Below, piece by piece: positions 1 through 8,229 of a DNA stretch of 63,441 nucleotides. The first letter of the stretch is position 1. Every line of letters begins with the position of its first letter. Source of the DNA: Streptomyces diastatochromogenes (GTDB lineage: Bacteria; Actinomycetota; Actinomycetes; Streptomycetales; Streptomycetaceae); the NCBI GenBank assembly GCA_001550305.1, contig LRTP01000639.1:1-63441 (forward strand). Direction: 5' to 3'. Made by a program: the position numbers and the translations under genes. The notes under the pieces are model-generated. The model made no database searches. It was not told the origin of the DNA and saw nothing but the letters and a program-made list of their open reading frames with translations.

Positions 1-95
1 CCCTTGCCGTTAGTTCGGGGCAGCTGCTGTCTGAGAAGCAGAAAGCTCAACCCGCGAGGGAAGAATCCCCCTGCTTCAGCTGGGGGAGAAGTCAA
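1..95 (+). mobile_element. 3' (right) end of an IS200/IS605-type element
   Basis: An imperfect hairpin at 67-86 (CCCCC arm, GC inner pair, TTCA loop, GGGGG arm) is followed by AGTCAA ending at 95, where recognisable ssb coding sequence starts. A subterminal hairpin with a TCAA-type cleavage end is known for right ends of IS608-like members of IS200/IS605. In TnpB-carrying members this 3' segment also serves as the scaffold of the omegaRNA, with the guide taken from the flank. The transposase or tnpB gene itself would lie left of the window, so the family call rests on the end structure only. Confidence 0.5.
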
Positions 96-411
96 GGACT
101 GTAGTGCCTGGCGGCAGCTGGCGGAGAACCTGGCCGGGTCGGTGTCGAAAGGGGCTCGGGTGGTGGTGGCGGGCCGGTTGCGGACTGACCGGTGGGAGAC
201 GCCTGAGGGGGAGAAACGCTCTCGTATGGTGCTGGACGTCGATGATGTGGGCGCTTCCATGACGTTCGCCACGGTCACAATCACCCGTACCGCTCGTCCG
301 GTGCCGGCGCGGGAGACCGCGCCGGACGATCCGTGGGCCACCGCCAGTCCGGTCCGGCCGACGCCGCCTGTCGACGGTGCAGATACCCCGGCCACGGAAG
401 CTCCGTTCTGA
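96..411 (+). pseudogene. ssb: Single-stranded DNA-binding protein, 5'-truncated
   Basis: The reading frame contains the second half of an SSB OB-fold: DCSAWRQLAENL, then KGARVVVAGRL, then WETPEGEKRS, followed by a proline/threonine-rich tail ending EAPF. SSB proteins coat single-stranded DNA during replication and plasmid transfer. The first roughly 50 residues are missing because the IS200/IS605-like end at 1-95 replaces them, so the protein cannot be made from its own start. The acidic C-terminal tip typical of chromosomal SSB (DDDIPF) is absent, which fits a plasmid-type SSB. The stop overlaps the next start (TGATG at 409-413). Confidence 0.8.
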
Positions 412-641
412 TGCCGGCTTCTTCCGCGGACACGCCCGGGGAGGACATGCTGGAGGCAGCGGCGGCGGCTGTGACGGCAGCACAGAAGGCTCTGCAAGCA
501 GCACGCCGGGACCTCAGGACAGCCGTCGTCGCGTCCCGGCAGGCAGGGGAGTCGGTCCAGCGCATCGCCCGGCGTACCGGTTTGGACCCGGTAGAGGTGC
601 GCAACATCCTGGCCGTGCCACCGCCACCAGCCGCCGCCTAG
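411..641 (+). CDS. Small helix-turn-helix-like protein, function unknown
   Basis: A 76-residue protein starting at the ATG that overlaps the ssb stop (TGATG), so it was probably translated by coupling to ssb. It is alanine-rich and helical (residues 13-45 could form a coiled coil). Its C-terminal part reads SVQRIARRTGLDPVEVRNIL, which has the spacing of a helix-turn-helix like that in sigma-factor region 4. The TAG stop lies exactly at the left junction of the following IS630 (target CTAG), yet the stop is retained, so the protein may be complete. I do not recognise a named family. Confidence 0.5.
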   Translation: MPASSADTPGEDMLEAAAAAVTAAQKALQAARRDLRTAVVASRQAGESVQRIARRTGLDPVEVRNILAVPPPPAAA

Positions 642-1888
642 TAGTGCGTCGCTGCTTAGCTGTGGGTTGTCTGGTTGGGAAGCTGATGTCTGGCAGATCC
701 TTCTTCCGGTTCTGCCGGACAGGGGTGGTGTGGTGGGTTCGCAGAAGAAGAGGCCGGTGGTACTGACCGCGGCTGAGCGTGAAGAGTTGGTCCGGGTGAC
801 CACGACGGGGGTTCATCCGGCCTCGGTGATAAGGCGGGCGCGGGTGCTGCTCGCGCTCGACACCTCTGCAGGCGGGATCGGCTCGCAGGACGTGATCGCG
901 GCCCGGGTGGGTGTCTCGGGTGAGACGTTGCGGCTGGTTGCCAAGCGTTTCGCTGAGACCGGTGGCGATGTGCACGCCACGATCGCGCGGAAGAAGCGTG
1001 ACCTCCCGCCGGTGCCCTCGCCGGTGACCGGCGAGGTCGAAGCCCGGCTGATCGCGATGGCGTGCTCACAGCCACCCCAGGGCCATACCCGGTGGTCGCT
1101 GCGGCTGCTGGAGAAGCACGTCGCGCTGGCCGAGGACATCCCCGATCTGGACCACTCCACCATCGGGCGGGTCTTAAAAAAACGGAACTGCGTCCTCATC
1201 TGAAGAAGTGCTGGACCATCCCACCACGGGCGAACGCGGAGTTCGCGGCCCGGATGGAAGACGTGCTGGCCGTCTATGCCCGGCCCTACGACCCGGCACG
1301 TCCCGTGGTGTGCATGGACGAGAAGCCCTACCAGCTCCTCGCCGATGCCCGCGACCCGCTCCCGGCCCGCCCCGGTCACGACGCCTGCCAGGACAGCGAG
1401 TACATCCGCTGCGGCACATGCTCAATCTTCGTGTGGGTCGAACCCCTGCGCGGGTGGCGTCGCGTTCAGGCACTGTCCCAGCGGACCCGGATCGACTGGG
1501 CCGGCCAGGTCAGGCAGTTGCTGAGCGTGGACTACCCCGACGCCGAGGCCGTGGTGCTGGTGATGGACAACCTCAACACCCACAGCATCGCCTCACTGTA
1601 CGAGGCATTCGAACCAGAAGAGGCCTTCGCCCTGGCTCAGCGCCTCGAGATCCACCACACGCCCAAGCACGGGTCATGGCTCAACATCGCCGAGATCGAA
1701 CTCTCCGCGCTGACCAGGCAATGTCTCGACCGCCGGATCGGCGACCTCGACACCCTCAACACCGAACTCTCGGCCTGGCAGAACGCCACCAACACCGACC
1801 AACGTCAGGTGGACTGGCAGTTCACCACCCACGACGCACGCATCAAACTGCGCCACCTCTATCCCAGGAATTAGCTGCGACAGTCTAC
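641..1888 (+). mobile_element. IS630-family insertion sequence, complete
   Basis: The element lies between TA dinucleotides (639-640 and 1889-1890, both within CTAG), matching the TA target duplication of IS630/Tc1 elements. The ends are imperfect inverted repeats: GTAG then GTCGC then GCT on the left, and the complement of the same pattern on the right. It contains one transposase gene in two frames and sits directly behind the small gene at 411-641. Nothing else is carried. Confidence 0.8.
667..1874 (+). CDS. IS630-family transposase (two overlapping frames, probable -1 frameshift)
   Basis: The first frame (667-1203) encodes the helix-turn-helix DNA-binding part ([16 protein letters not shown]). 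The second (up to 1874) encodes the DDE catalytic part: aspartates in [10 protein letters not shown] and [10 protein letters not shown], and the glutamate in [13 protein letters not shown]. The frames join at a run of seven A at 1176-1182. Reading the codons TTA AAA AAA and slipping back one base gives an uninterrupted protein of about 400 residues, as known for many IS630 members. All catalytic residues are present, so the element may be active. The true first codon may be later than 667, because residues 1-25 look unlike the family. Confidence 0.85.
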
Positions 1889-2061
1889 TAGCCACGTTGG
1901 ACAGTGCAAAGTTCACTGGACAGACCCCACACAGGCTGGTGTGGCGGAGCTTTCGCGAGTGTGGCGGGGTCGGGGTGATTGTCGTGGTTGGTTGTCACAG
2001 CAGTTATTCGATGAGGCGTTCCTTGGCCAGGGCGAGGGCTGGGCTTGTCGGGCCCTGCGGA

Positions 2062-2562
2062 CTACAGGAACTCGCTTCGGTAGGTCGAGGCCAACTCGGC
2101 CGCGCGGCGGCGGCGCTCCGCGAGCTCGTCCTCCGACAGGTGTGGCGGCGGCGCGTCCTTGCCCGCGACGACATCGCCGATGCGCATGAAGTACTCGTCC
2201 TGGCCGGCGGGGGTGCACATGCACAGCATGCGGGCCGGCGCACCCGAAACGTTGCGGAAGTTGTGCGGCGCGTTGGCCGGGATGTTGACCGTGGACCCGG
2301 CCCCTACGGTGTGCTTCTCGCCGCGGAAGGTGAACTCGATCTCGCCCTCGAGGATCGTGAACATCTCCTCGAAGTCGTGCCGGTGCGGCGGCGGGCCGCC
2401 GCCGTCGGGGACGCGCATGTCGATCAGGCAGTATTGGCCGTTAGTCTGCTCGCCGGTGACCAGCATGGCGTACGTGTTGCCCACCAGCGAGATGTACTTG
2501 GTGCCGGGGTCGTCGGGGTTCGCGACGGTCAGCGAGCGGGACGGATCGTCGTCGGGGATCAT
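2062..2562 (-). CDS. Single-domain cupin protein
   Basis: A 166-residue protein with a cupin fold. Motif 1 reads PPPHRHDFEEMFTILEGE, giving the two histidines and the glutamate that bind a metal. Motif 2 is around VNIPANAPHNF. Cupins of this type include dioxygenases, isomerases and small-molecule sensors; the substrate cannot be told from sequence. The last 35 residues are a charged helix (SEDELAERRRRAAELA). It stands alone on the minus strand with no operon partner: about 170 bases with no visible gene separate its end from the IS630, and a decayed AraC gene lies on the other side. Confidence 0.8.
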   Translation of the reverse strand: MIPDDDPSRSLTVANPDDPGTKYISLVGNTYAMLVTGEQTNGQYCLIDMRVPDGGGPPPHRHDFEEMFTILEGEIEFTFRGEKHTVGAGSTVNIPANAPHNFRNVSGAPARMLCMCTPAGQDEYFMRIGDVVAGKDAPPPHLSEDELAERRRRAAELASTYRSEFL

Positions 2563-2859
2563 CGCGGTTGTCTCCTCAGATGTCGGTCAGGTGGGGGTCG
2601 GTCGCCTGGCGCGACGACGACCTTGTCGCTGGGCAGAGCGCCGCGGCGTCGGCGTGCAGGGCCGACGGCTCAGCCGGGTGCACCCGCGGGCAGTTGATTG
2701 TTGACGGTTGAAGTGCAGCCAAGAGTAGGAACGGCCATGCGTAGTAAGCGTGTACGTTTGCGACACCGGATGGGATTGCGGCGACATCTTCGTCGGCGCG
2801 GAGGACATGAGCAGCAGGCCGCGTTTCCTCGGCCCGGGCGACAGGACGGGCACGTTCAC

Positions 2860-3160
2860 CGTCGAAGCCGACTCCACCGGAACCGGCCGGGGAACGTGGG
2901 AGCCGTTCATCGACACCTGGAACGACCGCATGGGAGACCTGTACCCCTGCCGGAATTCAGCGCTTCCACGATCGACGGCTTCCAGGGAACGATGCGCCGG
3001 GTGACCCCGCAGCACCGCTGTCAACGAGCTCTGGGCTCTTCGCCCTTGACTGCCTCCGAAGCCGCCGCGCGTTGGCACTTCACCGACAGCAGCCACTTCA
3101 TCCGCGCACTCAAGAAACACCCGCCCAGTTCGCCCGCCGCCCAACCTGACGCCTCGGCCT
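2860..3160 (+). pseudogene. AraC-family regulator remnant
   Basis: Two pieces of an AraC/XylS regulator are seen in different frames. An N-terminal stretch (about 2876-2960) reads TWEPFIDTWNDRMGDLYP, continuing one frame over as LPEFSASTIDGF. A C-terminal stretch (about 3045-3130) reads ASEAAARWHFTDSSHFIRAL, the second helix-turn-helix of the AraC domain. The roughly 200 residues expected between them are missing and the frames do not join, so the gene is dead. Sequence from 2698 to 2860 shows nothing else. Confidence 0.65.
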
Positions 3161-3258
3161 CCCCCGTCCCGGTTCACCGGCGATTGCCGCGGCCAGCCCG
3201 GCATCCCGCCGCGTCCTGTTCCGCTGCGGTCTGCGGGGCTCCGACGCCTGTCGAGTCC

Positions 3259-3762
3259 TTATGCTCCGCCTTTGCGGCGGCGAGGCGTGGCCGAGCGGGG
3301 CGGTGTCGAGCGCATGTGGTCGCGCACCGGCGCCAGCAGGCCGGCGAGAGCCTTGACGTCGTCGCGCGAAAGCGGCTCGAACAGGAGGCCGTTGACCACC
3401 TCGACGTGACCCGGCAGCACCTTGCCGAGCAGCGCGCGCCCGGCATCGGTGATGGTGACGGTGATGCTGCGCTCGTCGTCCATTGAGGGAGCGCGGACGA
3501 CCAGGCCCTCCGTCTCGAGGAGACCCACCTGGTACGTCAGGCCGCTGCGGCTGTAGACGACGCCGTCGGCCAGGTCGGTCATGCGGTGGCTGCCCGTCGG
3601 TGAGTCTCCGAGGCGGGCCAGTAGCTGGAACTGCACATAGCTGAGGTCGCCGCTCTCGCGCAGCTGCTGCTCGACCGCATGCCGGAGCAGGCTGGTCACC
3701 TCGATGAGGTCGAAGTAGGCGCCGAGTTGTACGGGGTCGAGCGACGGCGGTGAATCAGGCAT
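3259..3762 (-). CDS. MarR-family transcriptional regulator
   Basis: A 167-residue winged-helix protein with the standard MarR layout: dimerisation helix (residues 10-35), recognition helix region (SGLTYQVGLLETEGLVV) and wing with the DER motif (MDDERSITVTIT). MarR proteins usually repress themselves and a neighbouring detoxification or redox gene and are released by phenolic or oxidising ligands. A perfect palindrome (3778-3791) lies 15 bases upstream of its start, and near copies precede the oxidoreductase at 4835, so it probably controls both. No cysteine-based switch is obvious. Confidence 0.88.
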   Translation of the reverse strand: MPDSPPSLDPVQLGAYFDLIEVTSLLRHAVEQQLRESGDLSYVQFQLLARLGDSPTGSHRMTDLADGVVYSRSGLTYQVGLLETEGLVVRAPSMDDERSITVTITDAGRALLGKVLPGHVEVVNGLLFEPLSRDDVKALAGLLAPVRDHMRSTPPRSATPRRRKGGA

Positions 3763-3777
3763 GTCCGGAGTCTACTG

Positions 3778-3791
3778 CTTCGAATTCGAAG
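3778..3791. promoter_or_regulatory. Palindromic operator CTTCGAATTCGAAG
   Basis: A perfect 14-bp palindrome 15 bases upstream of the marR start codon. Two near copies lie at 4750-4765 and 4788-4803 before the oxidoreductase gene. MarR dimers bind palindromes of this size, so this is inferred to be the autoregulatory operator. Confidence 0.7.
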
Positions 3792-4161
3792 AGTGTGGAG
3801 TGCCGCCGTTCCGGCCACCTCGGCGGAGTTGGAACTGCACTTTTCCGTGAGTTCCGGTGCCATCCTGGGTGGGGGACTGGGCGGAGGCGAGGGTCTCACC
3901 GGTCCGATGTGGTGGCCTCGTGAGCGCACGGTGTGGGCAGTGTTGGGCCCGAGTGAGCACCGCAGAAGGTGGAGATCGGGCAGTGGTGCGGTGCAGGGTT
4001 GCGGAAGGGAGGACGGCGCCGCCCACGGATCCCGAGGACCGGCCATGAGCATCCCCTATCTCGCGCAACGTGAGGACCAGCGGGCAACGTCGTCCTCGGC
4101 CCTCCCCGGTGACGGCACCACAGCCCGGCCGCGGGGAAGAAGCCATGAACATGACGCCGGG
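3792..4161. other. Intergenic region without a recognisable gene
   Basis: Between the marR operator and the FMN reductase remnant. Open frames exist on both strands but none resembles a protein family or has convincing codon use with a ribosome site. It should hold the promoter of the FMN reductase gene. Confidence 0.5.
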
Positions 4162-4737
4162 ATGAGCGCCGCCGCGTGGAGTCCGGTGTCCTTGGCCGTG
4201 GTGAGCGCCGGTGTCGGCGATCCGCGTCCCACCCGCCGGCTCGCGGACTGAGTGGCGGAGGCTGTGTGCCGGTCACTGGCGGCCGGCGGTGCGCGCGCCG
4301 AGGTGGAGGTGCTGGAGCTGCACCGGCTGGCGCCCGACCTCGCTCAGCGCTTTGCCCAGCGCCGCGCCAGCCTCGACCTGCGGGAGGCGATCGCGGCGGT
4401 CGTGGCGGCCGACGGGCTCGTGGTGGCGACCCCGGTGCTCGCCGCATCCCCGAGCGAGGTGTTCGACTCGTTCTTCGCGGTCCTCGGGGACGGAGTCCTC
4501 TCCGGCACGCCGGTGCTGCTGGCGCTTAACAGCGGCTCCCGCCGGCAGCCGCCCGACCTCACGCAGGTGATGCGCAGACGCCTGACCGGCGTGCACGCCG
4601 ACCCTGTGCCCACGGTCGTTGTCGCCGGCCCCGCCGACTGGCAGGCCACGGCTCACAGCGACGAGGGGCGGCTGCACACCTGCATCGACCAGGCCGCCGC
4701 CGAACTCGCCGCGGCGATGCGCTCGCACTGGCAGTGA
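4162..4737 (+). pseudogene. NADPH-dependent FMN reductase with one in-frame stop
   Basis: From ATG 4162 the frame reads an FMN-reductase N-terminus (LAVVSAGVGDPRPTRRLAD), hits TGA at 4249-4251, and continues in the same frame with AEAVCRSLAAGGARAEVEVL and the flavodoxin-like core (VVATPVLAASPSEVFDSFF, VLLALNSGS). The length without the stop is about 190 residues, normal for the family that supplies reduced flavin to monooxygenases. The stop is one base away from CGA (arginine), so a single C-to-T change explains it. A GTG follows directly at 4252 and could restart translation, but the phosphate-binding loop would be lost. It lies between the MarR operators, suggesting a flavin-redox role. Confidence 0.75.
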
Positions 4738-4749
4738 CCGACAGCACTT

Positions 4750-4805
4750 GCTTGGAATTCGAAGCAGAGGTACCGTCATCAACAGTTGCTTCGAATTCGA
4801 ATCAA
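4750..4805. promoter_or_regulatory. Two MarR-type palindromes before the oxidoreductase gene
   Basis: GCTTGGAATTCGAAGC (4750-4765, one mismatch between arms) and a copy around CTTCGAATTCGAAT (4789-4802) match the palindrome upstream of marR. They lie 30-85 bases before the ATG at 4835, where a repressor would block RNA polymerase. Confidence 0.7.
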
Positions 4806-4834
4806 CTTCGATCGCAGTGAAGGTGAGAACCGAC

Positions 4835-5779
4835 ATGAAGGCAGTGCGTTTCCACGAGTACGGCGACCCGAGCGTCCTGCGCTACGAGGACGTGGAGCAG
4901 CCCGTCCCCGGGGCCGGTGAGGTCCGGATCCGGGTCGCCGCGACGTCGTTCAACTCCGTCGACGGCAACATCCGCGGCGGCTTCATGCAGGGCCCCATCC
5001 CGGTGGTGCTGCCGCACACTCCCGGCCTCGACGTCGCCGGCACGGTCGACGCGCTGGGCGAGGGCGTCGACGGCATCGCGGTCGGCGACCAGGTTGTCGG
5101 CTTCCTGCCGATGGGCAAGCCCGGCGCCGCGGCGCAGTACGTCATCGCCCCGGCCGAGATCCTCGCGACGGCGCCGAAGAGCGTCCCGCTGGCCGACGCC
5201 GCCGCACTGCCGCTGGTGGGCCTGACCGCCTGGCAGGCGCTGTTCGACCACGGCAAGCTGACGGCCGGACAGCGCGTGCTGATCAACGGCGCCGGCGGAG
5301 CGGTCGGCGGCTACGCCGTGCAACTGGCCAAGGGAGCCGAGGCCCACGTGATCGCCACGGCCAGCCCGCGCAGCAGCGAGGCGGTCACATCGGCCGGCGC
5401 CGACGAGGTCATCGACCACACCACCACCAGCGTGACCGCGGCGGTGACCGAACCGGTCGACGTCGTGCTCAACCTCGCACCGGTCGATCCTGCCGAGCTG
5501 GCCGCACTCGTCACCCTGGTCCGTCCGGGCGGGGTCGTGGTGAACACGACGGTGTGGATGCCCGCACCCTCCGACCAGGAGCGCGGCGTGCGGGGCATCG
5601 ACCTGTTCGTCCGCAGCGACGCCGACCAGCTGGCGAAGCTGGTGGCGCTGGTCGACCGCGGCGAGCTGCGCGTCGACGTCGCCGAGCGGGTGCCGCTGGC
5701 CGAGCTGCCGGCGCTGCACGCCCGCGCCGCCGAGGGCGCGGTGCACGGCAAGGCCATCGTCGTCCCGTCCACCGTCTAA
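4835..5779 (+). CDS. NADP-dependent quinone-oxidoreductase-like MDR enzyme
   Basis: A 314-residue medium-chain dehydrogenase/reductase. The N-terminal GroES-like part (MKAVRFHEYGDPSVLRYEDV) lacks the zinc-ligand cysteines, as in the quinone reductase group. The nucleotide-binding loop reads LINGAGGAVGGYAVQLAK (about residues 150-167), followed by GADEVIDHT. Enzymes of this group reduce quinones or enones using NADPH in the cytosol. The ATG at 4835 is preceded by AAGGTGAG. Two MarR-type operators lie just upstream, so it is probably induced by the ligand of the MarR protein at 3259-3762; pairing with an FMN reductase fits detoxification of electrophiles. Confidence 0.88.
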   Translation: MKAVRFHEYGDPSVLRYEDVEQPVPGAGEVRIRVAATSFNSVDGNIRGGFMQGPIPVVLPHTPGLDVAGTVDALGEGVDGIAVGDQVVGFLPMGKPGAAAQYVIAPAEILATAPKSVPLADAAALPLVGLTAWQALFDHGKLTAGQRVLINGAGGAVGGYAVQLAKGAEAHVIATASPRSSEAVTSAGADEVIDHTTTSVTAAVTEPVDVVLNLAPVDPAELAALVTLVRPGGVVVNTTVWMPAPSDQERGVRGIDLFVRSDADQLAKLVALVDRGELRVDVAERVPLAELPALHARAAEGAVHGKAIVVPSTV

Positions 5780-6166
5780 TGGGAGATACGGAGCCGGGGA
5801 ATGCTCGATTCCGTAACTGTCAGCAGGTGAGCACTATCGCCGCCGGAAGCTCTGACTTCTCGGGTCAGCGATCCAACGCACCTTCGGTGCGCGCCGGGGC
5901 GTGGTAAATGCCGTGGCGTGCGCCGAGGTGCTTCTTGTGTGCCCTGAGGTGGGCTGATGTCGGTCCGGGACGCTGGTGGGGTTCGTTCCGGCCGAAACCG
6001 ATGCCTCTGTGATGCCGGTGAGCTCGCAGGTCAGCGTGGTGCTGGGGACCGTCCACGGGAACCGTGGAGTGTCGCTGTGAAGCACGTGCGTCAGAATTCC
6101 TGATCCACCCTGGTCCTCCCGGAACGGCGTACCGCTTAGCCGTTCGCAGAGGGAGGGAGCAAGGCC
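5780..6166. other. Intergenic region, left flank of IS110 remnant
   Basis: No gene recognised. The part next to 6167 should contain the left end of the IS110 element, which lacks terminal inverted repeats and so cannot be delimited here. Confidence 0.4.
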
Positions 6167-7352
6167 GTGGACGTGCTGCACGAACGCTGTGCCGGCCTCG
6201 ACATCAGCAAGAAGGACGTCAAGGTCTGCATCCGCACCCCGAGTACGAAACGGCGGGGGTCCTTCACGACCGAGACCACGACGTGGGGATCGACGACGAA
6301 CGCGCTCCTGGATCTGCGGGACCATCTGCTTGCCGCACGGGTGACACTGATAGTGATCGAGGCGACCTCGGACTACTGGAAGCCCTTCCACTACGTGCTG
6401 TCCGAGGGCCTGAACGTGATCCTGGTCAACGCCCGGCAGGTCAAGAACCTGCCCGGCCGCAAGACGGACGTCTCCGACGCGGCCTGGCTGGCCCAGCTCG
6501 GCGCCCACGGCCTGGTCAGGCCCTCCTTCGTGCCACCCGAGCTGGTCCGCGAACTACGGGACCGCGGCTGGAGAAACTGCTGGAGGACACCGGCATCAAA
6601 CTCTCTGCGGTCGCCTCCGACATCATGGGCGTCTCCGGCCGGGCCATGCTCGAAGCCCTCATCCGCGACGAAGGCGACCCGCACGCCCTCGCGGAGATGG
6701 CCAAACGCAAGCTCCGCAACAAGATCCCCGAACTCACCGAGGCCCTGACCGGACGCTTCCGCGCCCACCACGCGTTCCTGACCTGCCTGCACCTGGACCA
6801 CTACGACCAGCTCACCACCATGATCGACCAACTCACCGGGCGGATCGAAGAGGCGATGGCACCCTTTGGTGGCGCCCTCGACCTGCTCAACACCATCCCC
6901 GGAATCAACCAGCCCACCGCCGAAGTGATCACCGCGGAGACCGGCGGCGACATGACCCGGTTCGCCTCCGCCAAACACCTCGCGTCCTGGGCCGGAATCT
7001 GCCCCGGACACCACGAGTCCGCCGGCCGCACCAAGAACACGAAGGTCTGCCCCGGCAACCCCTACTTCAAAGGCGCCCTCGGACTCGCCGCGTTCGGCGC
7101 GGTCAGAACGAAGGACACCTACCTCGCCGCCCGTTACCCGCACGCCGCGACCCGCTCAGGGCACTGGTCGCCGTCGAGCACTCGATCATCACCGCGATCT
7201 GGCACATGCTGAGCGATCACGTCGGCTACCAGGAACTCTGCGGCTCCTACTTCACCCAACGGGATCCTGAACGCGCCACCCGAAGGGCCATCACCCAGCT
7301 CAACTAGCTCGGCTACACCGTCACCCTCAACCCGAGGGAGACCGCGGCCTGA
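6167..7352 (+). pseudogene. IS110-family transposase, decayed
   Basis: The GTG start leads to the RuvC-like DEDD domain (CAGLDISKKDVKVCIRTP, LIVIEATSDYWKPF, NARQVKNLPGRKTDVSDA), and the C-terminal half carries the transposase_20 domain (LLNTIPGINQPTAEVITAE). There are three lesions: a small deletion with frameshift near 6558 that removes the helix usually linking the domains, a second frameshift near 7150, and TAG at 7305-7307 where the family has glutamine (LN*LGYTVTL). IS110 enzymes use a bridge RNA, but this copy cannot encode a working protein. Confidence 0.85.
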
Positions 7353-8229
7353 CCGGCAGTCCCGGACAACCGGCAGCCTTTACGGCCACCGGGCACCCAG
7401 CCCTGCCCACACCCACCCTGACTGACCTGTACTACAGCCGGGGATCTTGCGGGGGTCTATCATGATTTAGGTGTTTTTCGTCCGGTTGGCGTAGTGAGTG
7501 GGTAGGGGGCTGTTCGGCCTGCACCCGTCCGGCGGTGAGGCGGCCGTCGAAGAGCAGGTCGAACTCGTTGAGAGCGGACTTCCACCGGTTGTTCCAGCGC
7601 TGTCGGCCGCGTCCGGTGGGGTCGAGGGCGAGGGTGGTCAGGTACAGGCGCTTGAGGGCGGCCTGCTCGTTGGGGAAATGTCCGCAGGCGCTCGCCGCGC
7701 GTCGGTAGCGGGCATTGAGGCTTTCGATCGCGTTCGTGGTGTACACGACCTGGCGGATGGCGTCGGGCAGGCCGAGGAAGGGCACGAACTCGCTCCAGGC
7801 GCGCTCCCAGGTGCCGGCGATCGAGGGATACTTCGTGCCCCACTTCTCGGCGAACTCGCCGAGGCGGACGCGGGCTTGCTCCTCGTTGACGGCGGTGTAG
7901 ACGGGCTTGAGGTCGCGGGCGACCTCCGCCCAGTCGCGCCGCGAGGAGTAGCGCAGGCTGTTTCTGATCAAGTGGACGATGCACGTTCGGACCACGGTCT
8001 GGGGCCAGACGGTATTCACCGCCTCGGGCAGGGCGGACAGGCCGTCGCAGACCAGCATGAGCACATCGCGCACGCCGCGGTTCTTGATCTCCGTCAGCAC
8101 GGTCTGCCAGTATTTGGCGCCTTCACCGCCGGTGCCGGCCCACAGCCCCAGGATCTCGCGGTAGCCGTCCGCGGTGACCGCGATGGCCACGTAGACCGGA
8201 CGATTGGCCACGTGCCCGTCGCGGATCTT

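Noticed and set aside
2698-3486. 262-residue plus-strand frame as a complete gene
   Set aside because: Only short stretches match AraC proteins and its end runs antisense to marR; treated as a pseudogene remnant.
4802-5746. Minus-strand frame opposite the oxidoreductase
   Set aside because: Antisense shadow of the quinone-oxidoreductase-like enzyme.
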